Part shown: positions 7,641 to 16,053 of the stretch, piece after piece
Layout of the letters: the number at the start of each line of letters is the position of its first letter
Position numbering within the stretch: the stretch's first letter is position 1
Source of the DNA: UBA2922 sp035352555
Lineage (GTDB): Bacteria; Bacillota; Clostridia; Oscillospirales; Oscillospiraceae
Assembly (NCBI GenBank): GCA_035352555.1
Contig: DAOPXW010000013.1
Coordinates: 1-37,553, forward strand
Length of the DNA: 37,553 bases
Reading direction: 5' to 3'
Program-made: the position numbers and the translations under genes
Notes under the pieces: generated by a model
Seen by the model: the letters and a program-made list of their open reading frames with translations, nothing else
Database searches by the model: none
Told to the model about the DNA's origin: nothing

Positions 7641-9119
7641 ATGACTGACAGCACGATCTATCAGGATATCGCCGCTAGAACCGGCGGCGCGGTGATGCTG
7701 GGCATCGTCGGGCCCGTGCGCACGGGCAAATCCACCTTTATCAAGCGCTTCATGGAGACCATGGTCATCCCCAACATCGACAATGTCTACGTGCGGGAGC
7801 GGGCCAAGGATGAGCTGCCGCAATCCGGTTCCGGCAGGACCATCATGACCTCCGAGCCGAAGTTCGTCCCGGAGGAGGCCGTGCAGCTCCGGCTGCCGGA
7901 CGGCAGCGAGGTCGCCGTGCGGCTGATTGACTGCGTGGGCTATCTGGTGCCCGGCGCGGCGGGCCAGTTTGAGAACGGGGAAGAACGGCTGGTGACCACG
8001 CCCTGGTTCGAGCACGAGGTCACCATGACCGAAGCCGCGGAGCAGGGGACGCACAAGGTCATTGCGGAGCATTCCACCATCGGCATCGTGGTGACCACGG
8101 ACGGCTCCATCTGCGACATTCCGCGGGAGGACTACGTCGCGGCGGAGGAGCGCGTGGTAAGCGAGCTGCAGGCCATCGGCAAGCCCTTCGTGGTGGTGCT
8201 CAACTGTGCCAGCCCCAACGACGACGCGGCAAAGACGCTGGCAGCCGCGCTGAGTGAAAAGTATGGCACGCCCGTACTGCGCGCCAACTGCCAGACGCTG
8301 GACGAGAGCGGCATCACCGCCATTCTCAGCGCGGCGCTGGCGGAGTTTCCCGTGGACCGGCTGGAGATCCGCCTGCCGGACTGGGTGGACGCGCTGCCGC
8401 TGGCAAGCGAGCTCAAGACGGCGCTGTTTTCGGAGATCGCGGCGGCGGCGGAGCCCATGTTCCGCGTGCGGGATCTTCCGGCGGTGGTGTCGGCGCTGGC
8501 GGAAAACGAGAACATCGAACACGCGGCCATGAGCGAGTCCGATCTGGGCACCGGCGTCATTTCGGTCGTCGTGGGCGTGCCCAGGGCGCTCTATTACAGG
8601 ACCATCAGCGACGAATCGGGCTTTGCCATCCAAAACGACGGCGACCTGCTGGCGCTGCTGCGGGAGATGAGCGTTATCAAAACCGATTACGACCGCATCA
8701 GCGGCGCGCTGCGGGATGTGCGGGAGACGGGCTACGGCGTGGTGCTGCCGCAGGCGGACGAAATGCAGCTGGACGAACCGCAGATCGTCCGAAGGGGAGG
8801 GAAGTATACCGTGCGCCTGCGCGCCAGAGCGCCGGCCATCCACCTGCTGCGTACCAATGTGGAGAGCGAGGTGACCCCCGCGCTGGGCGGGGCGGCGGCC
8901 TCGGAGGAGATCATGGGCTTCCTGCTGCAGGGCTTTGAAGGGGACATCAGCAAGCTGTGGGAATCCAATATCTTTGGTAAATCCCTCTATGATATCGCAG
9001 GGGAGGGGCTGACCGCAAAGATCACCGGGCTGCCCCAGAATGCCCGATCCAAGCTGCAGGAGACGCTGCAAAAGATCGTCAATGAGGGCAGCGGCGGTTT
9101 GATTTGTATAATCCTATAA
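7641..9119 (+). CDS. spoIVA: Stage IV sporulation protein A, spore-coat scaffold ATPase
   Basis: SpoIVA polymerises on the forespore surface using ATP and forms the basement layer of the spore coat. The 492-residue length equals that of the well-studied B. subtilis protein. Walker A is GPVRTGKST at 24-32, embedded in the family-specific segment continuing FIKRFMETMVIPNI. A TRAFAC-like core (LIDCVGYLVPGA, then VLNCASP) is followed by the middle and C-terminal domains ending in a hydrophobic tail. A SigE-type promoter immediately upstream fits mother-cell expression. The start has GGAGG seven bases upstream. A strong terminator follows, so the gene is monocistronic. Confidence 0.98.
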   Translation: MTDSTIYQDIAARTGGAVMLGIVGPVRTGKSTFIKRFMETMVIPNIDNVYVRERAKDELPQSGSGRTIMTSEPKFVPEEAVQLRLPDGSEVAVRLIDCVGYLVPGAAGQFENGEERLVTTPWFEHEVTMTEAAEQGTHKVIAEHSTIGIVVTTDGSICDIPREDYVAAEERVVSELQAIGKPFVVVLNCASPNDDAAKTLAAALSEKYGTPVLRANCQTLDESGITAILSAALAEFPVDRLEIRLPDWVDALPLASELKTALFSEIAAAAEPMFRVRDLPAVVSALAENENIEHAAMSESDLGTGVISVVVGVPRALYYRTISDESGFAIQNDGDLLALLREMSVIKTDYDRISGALRDVRETGYGVVLPQADEMQLDEPQIVRRGGKYTVRLRARAPAIHLLRTNVESEVTPALGGAAASEEIMGFLLQGFEGDISKLWESNIFGKSLYDIAGEGLTAKITGLPQNARSKLQETLQKIVNEGSGGLICIIL

Positions 9120-9147
9120 AAGCGGGAGCGAAACGCTCCCGCTTTTT
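9118..9147 (+). terminator. Intrinsic terminator of spoIVA
   Basis: AAAAGCGGGAGCG pairs perfectly with CGCTCCCGCTTTT around an AAA loop and is followed by T. It begins within the spoIVA stop codon and could act in both directions. Confidence 0.92.
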
Positions 9148-9171
9148 GCGCCGATTTTTTTACTTTGCGCA

Positions 9172-9200
9172 TTGAATTCGCGGGGGAATCGGCATATAAT
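9172..9200 (+). promoter_or_regulatory. Sigma-A-type promoter of the aminotransferase gene
   Basis: TTGAAT at 9172-9177 and TATAAT at 9195-9200 are separated by 17 bases, giving a near-consensus promoter about 36 bases before the start codon. Confidence 0.85.
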
Positions 9201-9235
9201 TCATCCATAAAATTACACGAAATGAGGGTGTTTCC

Positions 9236-10426
9236 ATGAAATCCATCTCCAGAATCGCCGAAGCCGTGCAGGCCTCCACCACTATGGCCATCGACTCCAA
9301 AGCCAAGCAGATGAAGGCCGACGGGATCGACGTGGTCGGTTTCGGCGCGGGCGAGCCCGATTTCAGGACGCCCGACAATATCAATATCGCCGGTATCGCC
9401 GCCATCTGCGAGGGCAAGACCAAGTATACCCCCGCCGCCGGCATCATCCCGCTGCGCAAGGCCGCCGCCGCCCGGCTGAAGGCCGACTGCGGGGTGGACT
9501 ATGATTTCACCCAGGTGGTGATCGCCAGCGGCGCCAAGCACTGCGTCTATGTCGCGCTGGCCGCCCTGACCAATCCCGGCGACGAGATCCTTGTACCCGC
9601 GCCGTACTGGGTCAGCTACTGCGAGATGGTTCGCATGACCGGCGGCGTCCCTGTGGAGCTGCCCGCCGGCGAGGCGCAGAATTTCAAGATCACCCCCGAC
9701 CAGCTCCGCGCCGCGGTGACGGAGAAATCCAAGTGCGTCATTCTCAATAACCCCTGCAACCCCACCGGAATGCTTTACACCCGGGAGGAGCTGTACGCCC
9801 TCGCCAGGGTCTGCGTGGAAAACGACCTCTATGTCATCGCGGATGAAATTTATTACAAGCTGGTGTATGACGGGCGGGAATTCGTCAGCTTCGCGTCGCT
9901 GGGCGAGGATGTGAAGGAGCGCACCATCCTCATCAACGGCGTATCCAAGTCCTATGCCATGACCGGCTGGCGCATCGGTTTTACAGCCTCCAATAAGCGC
10001 CTCGCCAAGGTCATGTCCAACTTTCTCAGCCACTCCACCGGCGCTCCGTCCACCATCAGCCAGTGGGCCGCGGTGGAGGCGCTCAACGGCCCGCAGGAGG
10101 GCATTGAGGAAATGCGCAGGGCTTTTGAGGCCCGCAGGGATTATATGTATCAGCGCATGAACGCCATACCCGGCGTCAGCTGCATCAAACCCGAGGGCGC
10201 GTTCTATGTGATGATGAACATTGAAAAGCTCATCGGCCGCACCGTGAGCGGCACCGTCGTCAACAATGCGGACGATTTTGCCATGGCCTTTCTTGACAAG
10301 GGCCTGGTAGCCGTGGTGCCCTGCACGGGCTTCGGCATTCCCAACTTCATCCGTTGGTCCTACGCCACTTCCATGGAAAACATCCGGGAGGGACTGGACC
10401 GGCTGGAAAAATTCCTGGCAGAATAA
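9236..10426 (+). CDS. Class I pyridoxal-phosphate aminotransferase, probably aspartate aminotransferase
   Basis: The 396-residue enzyme has fold-type I aminotransferase features: the N-terminal GAGEPDF segment, NNPCNPTG with Asn175, Asp203 in ADEIYY, the PLP-binding Lys238 in VSKSYAMTGWR, and Arg246. This is the AspC/PatA-like subgroup common in Firmicutes, which transfers the amino group between aspartate (or similar amino acids) and 2-oxoglutarate. Exact substrate preference cannot be read from sequence. GAGGGTG lies upstream of ATG 9236. It has its own promoter and terminator, so it is monocistronic and cytosolic. Confidence 0.9.
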   Translation: MKSISRIAEAVQASTTMAIDSKAKQMKADGIDVVGFGAGEPDFRTPDNINIAGIAAICEGKTKYTPAAGIIPLRKAAAARLKADCGVDYDFTQVVIASGAKHCVYVALAALTNPGDEILVPAPYWVSYCEMVRMTGGVPVELPAGEAQNFKITPDQLRAAVTEKSKCVILNNPCNPTGMLYTREELYALARVCVENDLYVIADEIYYKLVYDGREFVSFASLGEDVKERTILINGVSKSYAMTGWRIGFTASNKRLAKVMSNFLSHSTGAPSTISQWAAVEALNGPQEGIEEMRRAFEARRDYMYQRMNAIPGVSCIKPEGAFYVMMNIEKLIGRTVSGTVVNNADDFAMAFLDKGLVAVVPCTGFGIPNFIRWSYATSMENIREGLDRLEKFLAE

Positions 10427-10434
10427 GAAAAACC

Positions 10435-10467
10435 GCCGGTCGGGTTGCCTCCCGGCCGGCTTCTTTA
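10435..10467 (+). terminator. Intrinsic terminator of the aminotransferase gene
   Basis: GCCGGTCGGG pairs with CCCGGCCGGC (one G-T pair) around a short loop and is followed by TTCTTTATT. Confidence 0.85.
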
Positions 10468-10496
10468 TTGACGGGCAGGGCCCGGTAGAATATAAT
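10468..10496 (+). promoter_or_regulatory. Sigma-A-type promoter of the cwlD-like gene
   Basis: TTGACG at 10468-10473 and TATAAT at 10491-10496 have the ideal 17-base spacing. The -10 overlaps an in-frame ATG at 10495, so that ATG cannot be the real start. The -35 begins in the tail of the preceding terminator. Confidence 0.82.
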
Positions 10497-10551
10497 GATT
10501 TGGGTCGGAATGAACGCCCGCCATCCCCTCATAAGGATAAGAGAAGGGGTG

Positions 10552-11274
10552 ATGGCTGTGTTTTTCTCATTTCGTCTCAAGAGAATCCTCGCGCTGCTGC
10601 TGGCAGCGCTGCTGATCGTGCTGAGCCTGTTTTTGATCTTCCGCAGGCACCGTGGCGCCGCCTGCGCAGGGGCTGCCGCCGTGAAGTCCGTGCTGGTGAT
10701 CGACCCCGGCCACGGGGGCATTGACGGCGGCGCCGTGGCGGCAGACGGCACCCGCGAGAGCGGGGTGAACCTGGCCATTGCGCAAAAAATGGCCGCTGTG
10801 GCGGGTCTGTACGGGCAGGAAGTGGTGATGACCCGCAGCAGCGAGGAGAGCGACGTCTCGCTGGCGGACTACAGCGAGCACGACAGTCTGGTGCGGCGGG
10901 CCGAGCTGGCCAACGATACCCCCGGCGGCGTGCTCATCAGCGTCCATCAGAACAACTATCCCACGGCGGGGCCCACCGGCGCGGAGGTCCTGTACGCCGC
11001 CACCGACGGCAGCCGCGCGCTGGGCCTGGCAGCCCAGAAAAATCTGCTGGACTTTGCCGACCTGGAGAATCGCCGGGTGGCCGCGCCGGCCCCGGAAAAG
11101 CTGCTGCTGACCAGCAGCGTGACGTGCCCCGCCATTCTGGCGGAGTGCGGTTTTCTCTCCAACCCCGGCGAGGCGGCAAAGCTGGTTTCGGACGGCTATC
11201 AGCTGAAGCTGGCCTGCGCCCTCACCGCGGCGTATCTGCAATATGCAGGCGGCAGGCTCGCCCTGCCGGAATAA
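10552..11274 (+). CDS. cwlD: N-acetylmuramoyl-L-alanine amidase, CwlD-like
   Basis: Amidase_3 enzymes are zinc amidases that cut the bond between N-acetylmuramic acid and L-alanine. CwlD works in making muramic-delta-lactam of spore cortex. The protein (240 aa) has a single N-terminal membrane anchor and then the catalytic domain: first zinc His in DPGHGG, Glu in TRESGVN, second His in SVHQNNY, and catalytic Glu in AECGFLSNPGE. Size matches CwlD (about 237 aa), with no cell-wall-binding repeats. ATG 10552 or GTG 10558 is the start; AAGGGGTGAT is better spaced for 10558. The promoter is of housekeeping type, whereas B. subtilis cwlD uses sporulation sigma factors, so the CwlD name is probable rather than certain. 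Confidence 0.85.
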   Translation: MAVFFSFRLKRILALLLAALLIVLSLFLIFRRHRGAACAGAAAVKSVLVIDPGHGGIDGGAVAADGTRESGVNLAIAQKMAAVAGLYGQEVVMTRSSEESDVSLADYSEHDSLVRRAELANDTPGGVLISVHQNNYPTAGPTGAEVLYAATDGSRALGLAAQKNLLDFADLENRRVAAPAPEKLLLTSSVTCPAILAECGFLSNPGEAAKLVSDGYQLKLACALTAAYLQYAGGRLALPE

Positions 11275-11292
11275 GAACAACAGGTGCTGATT

Positions 11293-12657
11293 ATGAAACA
11301 AAAGACCGTTTTCTGCTGCACGGAGTGCGGCGGCGAGACATTGAACTGGGCAGGGAAGTGCCCCAACTGCGGCGCGTGGAATACCCTGAGGGAGGTCGCC
11401 GTTGACCCCAAGCCTAAGGGAGCGGCCCGCGGCGCTTCGCCGCCGCCCGCCCGCAAAGCGCCGACGCTGCTGAAGGATCTGTCGGCGGAGGAGGAGCTTC
11501 GTTTCGCCACCGGGATAGGGGAGCTCGACCGCGTTCTGGGCGGGGGAGCCGTCCGGGGCTCGCTGGTGCTGGTGGGCGGCGCGCCCGGCATCGGCAAATC
11601 CACCCTTTTGCTGCAGCTGTGCGGTGAGATCGGCGGCGGGGAAAAAATTCTCTATGTCACCGGCGAGGAAAGCGCGCGCCAGCTGAAGATGCGCGCCCAG
11701 CGGCTGGGCGTTGCCGACGGCCAGGTCTATGTTCTGGCCGAAACCGACCTCGCCGCCATCCTTTCCTGCATCGACGACCTGCGCCCGGACGTGGTGATCA
11801 TCGACTCCATCCAGACCATGTACGACGCGGAGGTGGCGTCCACGCCCGGCAGCATCGCCCAGGTCCGGGAATGCACCATGAGCCTGATGCGCAAGACCAA
11901 GGAGGACGGTTTTACCGCCTTCGTAGTGGGTCACATCAACAAGGAGGGCAGCATCGCCGGCCCCAAAGTGCTGGAGCACATGGTGGACTGCGTACTGTAC
12001 TTTGAAGGCGAACGCAGCACCACGTTCCGCATTCTCCGGGCCGCCAAAAACCGTTTCGGCTCCACCAATGAGATTGGCGTTTTTGAGATGGAGGAAACCG
12101 GGCTCAGGTGTGTGGCCAACCCCTCGGAAGCGCTGCTGGCGGGACGGCCGGAAAATGCGCCGGGCACCTGCGTGGCCTGTGTGATGGAGGGCACCCGCCC
12201 CATTCTGGCCGAGGTTCAGGCGCTGGTTACGCCTTCCGGCTATAACGCCGCCAGCCGTCGGGCCAACGGCATCGACTACAATCGCGCCGCCATGCTGCTG
12301 GCTGTGCTGGAAAAGCGCGGCGGCATCGCCGTTTCCGGGTGCGACGTCTATATCAACGTCATCGGCGGCCTGTTTCTGGACGATCCCGCGGCCGACCTGG
12401 CCACGGTTCTGTCCGTCGCATCCAGCAGCCGGGACGTGCCGCTGGGCACCGATATCGCCGCCATCGGCGAAGTCGGCCTCTCCGGAGAGATCCGCAGCGT
12501 CAGCTCCGTGAACCAGCGGCTGTCGGAGATCGCGCGTCTGGGTTTCCGGCGCTGCGTCATCCCGGCCCATATCCGGGGCGAGGTGCAAAAGCCGTCCGGA
12601 CTGGAACTCCTTCCGGCGCGCACGGTGCGGGAAGCCGTCAATGCGGTGCTGGATTGA
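11293..12657 (+). CDS. radA: DNA repair protein RadA
   Basis: RadA is a RecA-like helicase that promotes branch migration of recombination intermediates. The protein (454 aa) starts with a four-cysteine zinc finger (CTECGG then CPNC), followed by the RecA-type ATPase with Walker A GGAPGIGKST, the RadA-specific KNRFG motif near residue 255, and a C-terminal Lon-like domain (SGCDVYINVIGGL, EVGLSGEIR). ATG 11293 is preferred, with AGGTG 6 bases upstream, over an in-frame GTG at 11284. It follows the amidase by 18 bases without a terminator, so it is probably co-transcribed. Confidence 0.97.
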   Translation: MKQKTVFCCTECGGETLNWAGKCPNCGAWNTLREVAVDPKPKGAARGASPPPARKAPTLLKDLSAEEELRFATGIGELDRVLGGGAVRGSLVLVGGAPGIGKSTLLLQLCGEIGGGEKILYVTGEESARQLKMRAQRLGVADGQVYVLAETDLAAILSCIDDLRPDVVIIDSIQTMYDAEVASTPGSIAQVRECTMSLMRKTKEDGFTAFVVGHINKEGSIAGPKVLEHMVDCVLYFEGERSTTFRILRAAKNRFGSTNEIGVFEMEETGLRCVANPSEALLAGRPENAPGTCVACVMEGTRPILAEVQALVTPSGYNAASRRANGIDYNRAAMLLAVLEKRGGIAVSGCDVYINVIGGLFLDDPAADLATVLSVASSSRDVPLGTDIAAIGEVGLSGEIRSVSSVNQRLSEIARLGFRRCVIPAHIRGEVQKPSGLELLPARTVREAVNAVLD

Positions 12658-12658
12658 G

Positions 12659-13414
12659 ATGCGCTTCGTTCAACATCCCAATCTGCCGGCAAGCCCTGTA
12701 AGGCATCTGCTGATTGGTCGAAAATATGCTGATTTTGTCACAAATTTGCTGGAAATACGCGGTATTTTGCCGATTTTTGTTCCAGATAACGTGAATGTAG
12801 ACCAGAGACTGTCCGGCCATGCGGATTTATCCGTGCTTCATTTAGGCGGAAACAGGGTGTTATATGCCGATTTCTTGAAAGAGAATCGCTTTCTGCGCCA
12901 GCTTTCGGCCATCGGAGCGGAGCCGATACCGGCGGAAATTGAACAAAATCCGGCTTATCCTCAGGATTGCGGACTGAATGTCTGCATTCTTGGCAACAAG
13001 CTGATCTGCAGAGAAATGCCCGCGAAGGCCATTACTGATAATATTTTAACAATCAGGGAAACCCTTCTGGTGAGGCAGGGATACGCCCGGTGTTCTGTCT
13101 GCGTGGTGGACGAGCGTTCGGCGCTCACCGCGGATCCGGGCATCGCCCAGGCGCTGGAGCGCCATGGCATCGACGTGCTTCTTGTCAGGCCCGATCTCGC
13201 GGTACTGCCTGGCTATGACTGCGGCTTCATCGGCGGCGCATCGTTTAAGACAGGTCCTGATGAACTGGCGTTCACCGGAACGATACAGGATTCAATGGAG
13301 CGCGGCAGGATCGAGGATTTTCTGCTTGAGCGAAACATAAAGCCGGTGTATCTGACAGCGGACAAGCCATTGGATATCGGCGGCGCGATTCCGCTGACAG
13401 AGGAAAGCGAATAA
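12659..13414 (+). CDS. DUF6873-like protein (possible GME-fold)
   Basis: This 251-residue protein begins one base after the radA stop codon, suggesting translational coupling. It resembles the uncharacterised DUF6873 proteins of Clostridia, which are thought to adopt the guanidino-group-modifying-enzyme fold. The segment HADLSVLHLGG near residue 55 and GFIGGASFK near 190 are the most family-like motifs. It has no signal peptide or membrane helix. Its base composition is clearly more AT-rich than its neighbours. No substrate can be proposed; catalytic residues of the GME superfamily were not identified with certainty. The assignment rests on recall of the family, so it is moderate. Confidence 0.65.
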   Translation: MRFVQHPNLPASPVRHLLIGRKYADFVTNLLEIRGILPIFVPDNVNVDQRLSGHADLSVLHLGGNRVLYADFLKENRFLRQLSAIGAEPIPAEIEQNPAYPQDCGLNVCILGNKLICREMPAKAITDNILTIRETLLVRQGYARCSVCVVDERSALTADPGIAQALERHGIDVLLVRPDLAVLPGYDCGFIGGASFKTGPDELAFTGTIQDSMERGRIEDFLLERNIKPVYLTADKPLDIGGAIPLTEESE

Positions 13415-13452
13415 TCGCCGCAGCGAATCTCAGAAGAAACAGAAGCCGTCTT

Positions 13453-13498
13453 AAGGGGCTGAAATTGAAAACGCCATATTTAGCCGGTTTCGCCCCTC
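13453..13498 (+). terminator. Weak hairpin, possible terminator after the radA operon
   Basis: AGGGGC-GAAA pairs with TTTC-GCCCCT across a one-base bulge and a loop of about 23 bases. No clear T-tract follows, so termination is uncertain. It lies in the 188-base intergenic region before the Xer gene. Confidence 0.35.
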
Positions 13499-13502
13499 CC
13501 CT

Positions 13503-13534
13503 AAATTAAACAAAATATTCATTTTGCTTAATTT
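13503..13534. repeat. Dif-like near-perfect inverted repeat upstream of the Xer gene
   Basis: AAATTAAACAAAAT and ATTTTGCTTAATTT are reverse complements at 13 of 14 positions around ATTC. Read as 11-6-11 (13505-13532), the arms are ATTAAACAAAA and TTTTGCTTAAT. This is the geometry of a Xer dif site. The reverse complement of the left arm matches the E. coli XerD half-site TTATGTTAAAT at 9 of 11 bases. It ends 16 bases before the -35 box of the adjacent tyrosine recombinase gene. It may instead be an operator. Confidence 0.45.
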
Positions 13535-13550
13535 CTTCTGCGCATTTTTG

Positions 13551-13579
13551 TGGACAAAGCCGTCCCTTCCCTGTATAAT
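13551..13579 (+). promoter_or_regulatory. Sigma-A-type promoter of the Xer-MBOAT operon
   Basis: TGGACA at 13551-13556 and TATAAT at 13574-13579 have 17-base spacing. The predicted start near 13586 rules out GTG 13588 and supports GTG 13603. Confidence 0.75.
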
Positions 13580-13602
13580 AGACTGCCGTGGGGGTGATCG
13601 GT

Positions 13603-14643
13603 GTGAACTACCGCGACGAGGCGCCCGATGTGCTCAAGGGCTTTCTCATGTATCACGAAACCATCAAGGGCCATTCCAGAGCCACCGTTGACGAATATTA
13701 TCTGGATCTGCGGAATTTTTTCCGGTTTCTGAAGATTGAACGCGGTCTGGTGCCTCGCTCCGCCGAGCTGGACGAGATCGCCATCAGGGACGTCGATTTG
13801 GATTTTGTCAATACGGTTACACTTACTGAATTTTACGACTACCTCTCGTTCCTCTCCCGGGACAAGATAAAAAACGAGCGCAGCCGCAATCCGGAGTATG
13901 GCCTCACCGCCGCCAGCCGCGCCAGAAAAATCTCCACGGCGCGCAGCTTCTATAAATATCTCACGGTCAAGGCCAAGCTGATCGACGTCAACCCCCTGCA
14001 GGATATCGACTCTCCCAAGGTACCCAAGACTCTCCCCCGCTATCTCACCCTGCAGGAGGCGGAACAGCTTCTCTCCTCCGTTGACGGGAAAAACAGGGAG
14101 CGCGACTATTGTATCCTGTGCATTTTTCTCAACTGCGGGCTGCGTATTTCCGAGATCGTGGGAATGAACCTGCAGGATATCCGCGCCGACCACCTGCGCG
14201 TATTCGGCAAAGGCAGCAAGGAGCGCGTCGTCTATATCAACGACGCCGTGGCCGCCGCGCTGAACGACTATCTGCTTATCCGAAAGAATATCGCCGCGAT
14301 AGATAAAAACGCACTGTTTTTATCCAATCGCCGGGAACGTATTTCCCGGGAGACCGTCCATGCCATGGTCAAAAAATCCCTGCTGCGGGCCGGGTTGGAC
14401 GCGGACAAGTATTCCGCCCACAAGCTGCGGCACACCGCGGCCACGCTGATGCTGCAAAACGGCGTGGATGTCCGCACGCTGCAGGAGCTGCTGGGCCATG
14501 AAAATCTGAACACCACCCAGATCTACACACACATTGACAACACTGAGCTGCGCATCGCGGCGGACGCCAACCCCCTTGGCTCTTTTCAGCCTGGGAAAGG
14601 CCATACCGCCCCCCCATCCGCTCAGAAGGGCACGGAGAAATAA
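13603..14643 (+). CDS. Xer-type tyrosine recombinase
   Basis: Tyrosine recombinases of the Xer type cut and rejoin DNA at dif-like sites, classically to resolve chromosome dimers. The protein (346 aa) has the N-terminal SAM-like core-binding domain, then the catalytic domain with Arg in CGLRISEIVGMNLQD, Lys in GKGSKERVV, HKLRHTAATLML, the HENLNTTQIYTH block and its catalytic Tyr. The GTG start at 13603 follows a GGGGGTGATC ribosome site. It is about 45 residues longer than standard XerC/XerD, as is common in clostridial homologs, because of an insertion near residues 80-100 and a C-terminal tail. It is transcribed directly into the MBOAT gene, whose ATG abuts its stop. Whether it is the chromosomal dimer resolvase or a local regulator is unknown. 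Confidence 0.88.
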   Translation: MNYRDEAPDVLKGFLMYHETIKGHSRATVDEYYLDLRNFFRFLKIERGLVPRSAELDEIAIRDVDLDFVNTVTLTEFYDYLSFLSRDKIKNERSRNPEYGLTAASRARKISTARSFYKYLTVKAKLIDVNPLQDIDSPKVPKTLPRYLTLQEAEQLLSSVDGKNRERDYCILCIFLNCGLRISEIVGMNLQDIRADHLRVFGKGSKERVVYINDAVAAALNDYLLIRKNIAAIDKNALFLSNRRERISRETVHAMVKKSLLRAGLDADKYSAHKLRHTAATLMLQNGVDVRTLQELLGHENLNTTQIYTHIDNTELRIAADANPLGSFQPGKGHTAPPSAQKGTEK

Positions 14644-16044
14644 ATGGTCTTTTCCAGCATTGTATTCCTTTTTGAATATCTGCCTGTCGTTCTGGCGGTA
14701 TATTATCTGGTTCCGGCCAAATGGCGGAATGTCTGGCTGTTCGCCGCCAACATGGTGTTCTATGGCTGGGGCGAGCCCGTCTATATCCTGTTGATGCTGT
14801 TTTCCATCGGCATCAACTACGCCGCGGGCCTGCTGGTGGGCAAATACCGCGGCTGCGCCCGGAAAAAGGCCAGAACGGCGCTGGGCGTCAATATCGCCGC
14901 CAATCTGGCGCTGCTGATCTTTTTCAAGTATTTTGACCTTCTGGCGGAGACCCTCAGCCTGATCCCCGGCGTTGCCATCCCCAAGCTGGGACTGGGTCTG
15001 CCCATCGGCATCAGCTTCTACACTTTCCAGGCCATGAGTTATCCCATTGACGTTTACCGCGGCGATACCGAGCCGCAGCGGAACCCTCTTCTGTTCGGCA
15101 CTTATATCTCCCTGTTCCCGCAGCTCATCGCCGGCCCCATCGTCCGCTATAAGGATGTGGACGATCAGCTGCAAAGCCGCGTCCACTCCACAGAGAAATT
15201 TGCCTCCGGCGTGTGCCGGTTTACCATCGGCCTGGGCAAGAAAGTGCTCATCGCCAACAACGTGGGCGCGCTGTGGGACGTCTATGCCGCCAAGGGTGCC
15301 GCCGATCTCACGGTTTTGGGTTCGTGGCTGGGAATTATCGCCTTCACGTTACAGATTTATTTCGACTTTTCCGGCTATTCGGACATGGCCATCGGGCTGG
15401 GACGGATGCTGGGCTTTGAATTTCTGGAGAACTTCAATTACCCCTACATTTCCAAAAGCGTCACGGAATTCTGGCGCCGCTGGCATATCAGCCTGAGCAG
15501 CTGGTTCCGGGACTATGTCTATATCCCGCTGGGCGGAAACCGCAAGGGTCTGCGCCGGCAGCTGCTGAACATTGTCATCGTCTGGGCGCTCACCGGAATG
15601 TGGCACGGCGCGAATTGGACCTTTCTGGTCTGGGGCCTTTACTACGCCCTGTTTCTGGTGCTTGAAAAGGCCTTCCTGCTGAAGGTGCTGGAGCGCACGC
15701 CCGGCGTGATCCGCCGCCTCTACACCATGCTGATTGTGACCTGCGGCTGGGGCATCTTCCAGTTGAATTCGTTGAAGGCGGTGGCCGTCTATTTCAAGGC
15801 CATGTTCGGCTTCGGCGCGGGCGGGCTCTCCGATGCCGGCGACCTCTATTATCTGGCAGGCTATGCGGCTGTGCTGCTGGCGGCCGCGCTGTTTTCCACC
15901 GATCTGCTGCGCCGGGGCTGGGAGAGGCTGCCGCAGAAGGTGCGGGGTGTGCTCTGCCCCCTGGGCGTTTGCGCCATTCTCTTCCTCTCCACCGCCTATC
16001 TGGTGGATTCCACCTATAACCCATTTCTGTACTTCAGATTTTAG
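14644..16044 (+). CDS. MBOAT family O-acyltransferase (AlgI-like), cassette 2
   Basis: This 466-residue polytopic membrane protein is the second MBOAT in the window. It has FWRRWHISLSSWFRDYVYIPLGG with H281 and MWHGANWTFLVWGLYYALF with active-site H321, plus the YPIDVYRGD loop of the AlgI group. It resembles the first MBOAT in layout but is clearly diverged, so a recent tandem duplication is unlikely. The ATG begins immediately after the xer stop, with a GGAG-like site inside the end of xer. The partner DHHW gene starts 10 bases later. It is predicted to act at the membrane by passing an acyl group to an extracytoplasmic acceptor. Confidence 0.93.
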   Translation: MVFSSIVFLFEYLPVVLAVYYLVPAKWRNVWLFAANMVFYGWGEPVYILLMLFSIGINYAAGLLVGKYRGCARKKARTALGVNIAANLALLIFFKYFDLLAETLSLIPGVAIPKLGLGLPIGISFYTFQAMSYPIDVYRGDTEPQRNPLLFGTYISLFPQLIAGPIVRYKDVDDQLQSRVHSTEKFASGVCRFTIGLGKKVLIANNVGALWDVYAAKGAADLTVLGSWLGIIAFTLQIYFDFSGYSDMAIGLGRMLGFEFLENFNYPYISKSVTEFWRRWHISLSSWFRDYVYIPLGGNRKGLRRQLLNIVIVWALTGMWHGANWTFLVWGLYYALFLVLEKAFLLKVLERTPGVIRRLYTMLIVTCGWGIFQLNSLKAVAVYFKAMFGFGAGGLSDAGDLYYLAGYAAVLLAAALFSTDLLRRGWERLPQKVRGVLCPLGVCAILFLSTAYLVDSTYNPFLYFRF

Positions 16045-16053
16045 GAGCGTTTC

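Noticed and set aside
7596..9071. 491-residue minus-strand open frame
   Set aside because: It is the antisense shadow of spoIVA with no domain signature.
10495..10551. ATG 10495 as start of the amidase
   Set aside because: It lies within the -10 box of a strong promoter, so the mRNA would begin downstream of it.
10567..12588. 673-residue open frame on the minus strand
   Set aside because: It is antisense to cwlD and radA, whose motifs are unmistakable. It has no recognisable domains and arises from GC-rich codon bias.
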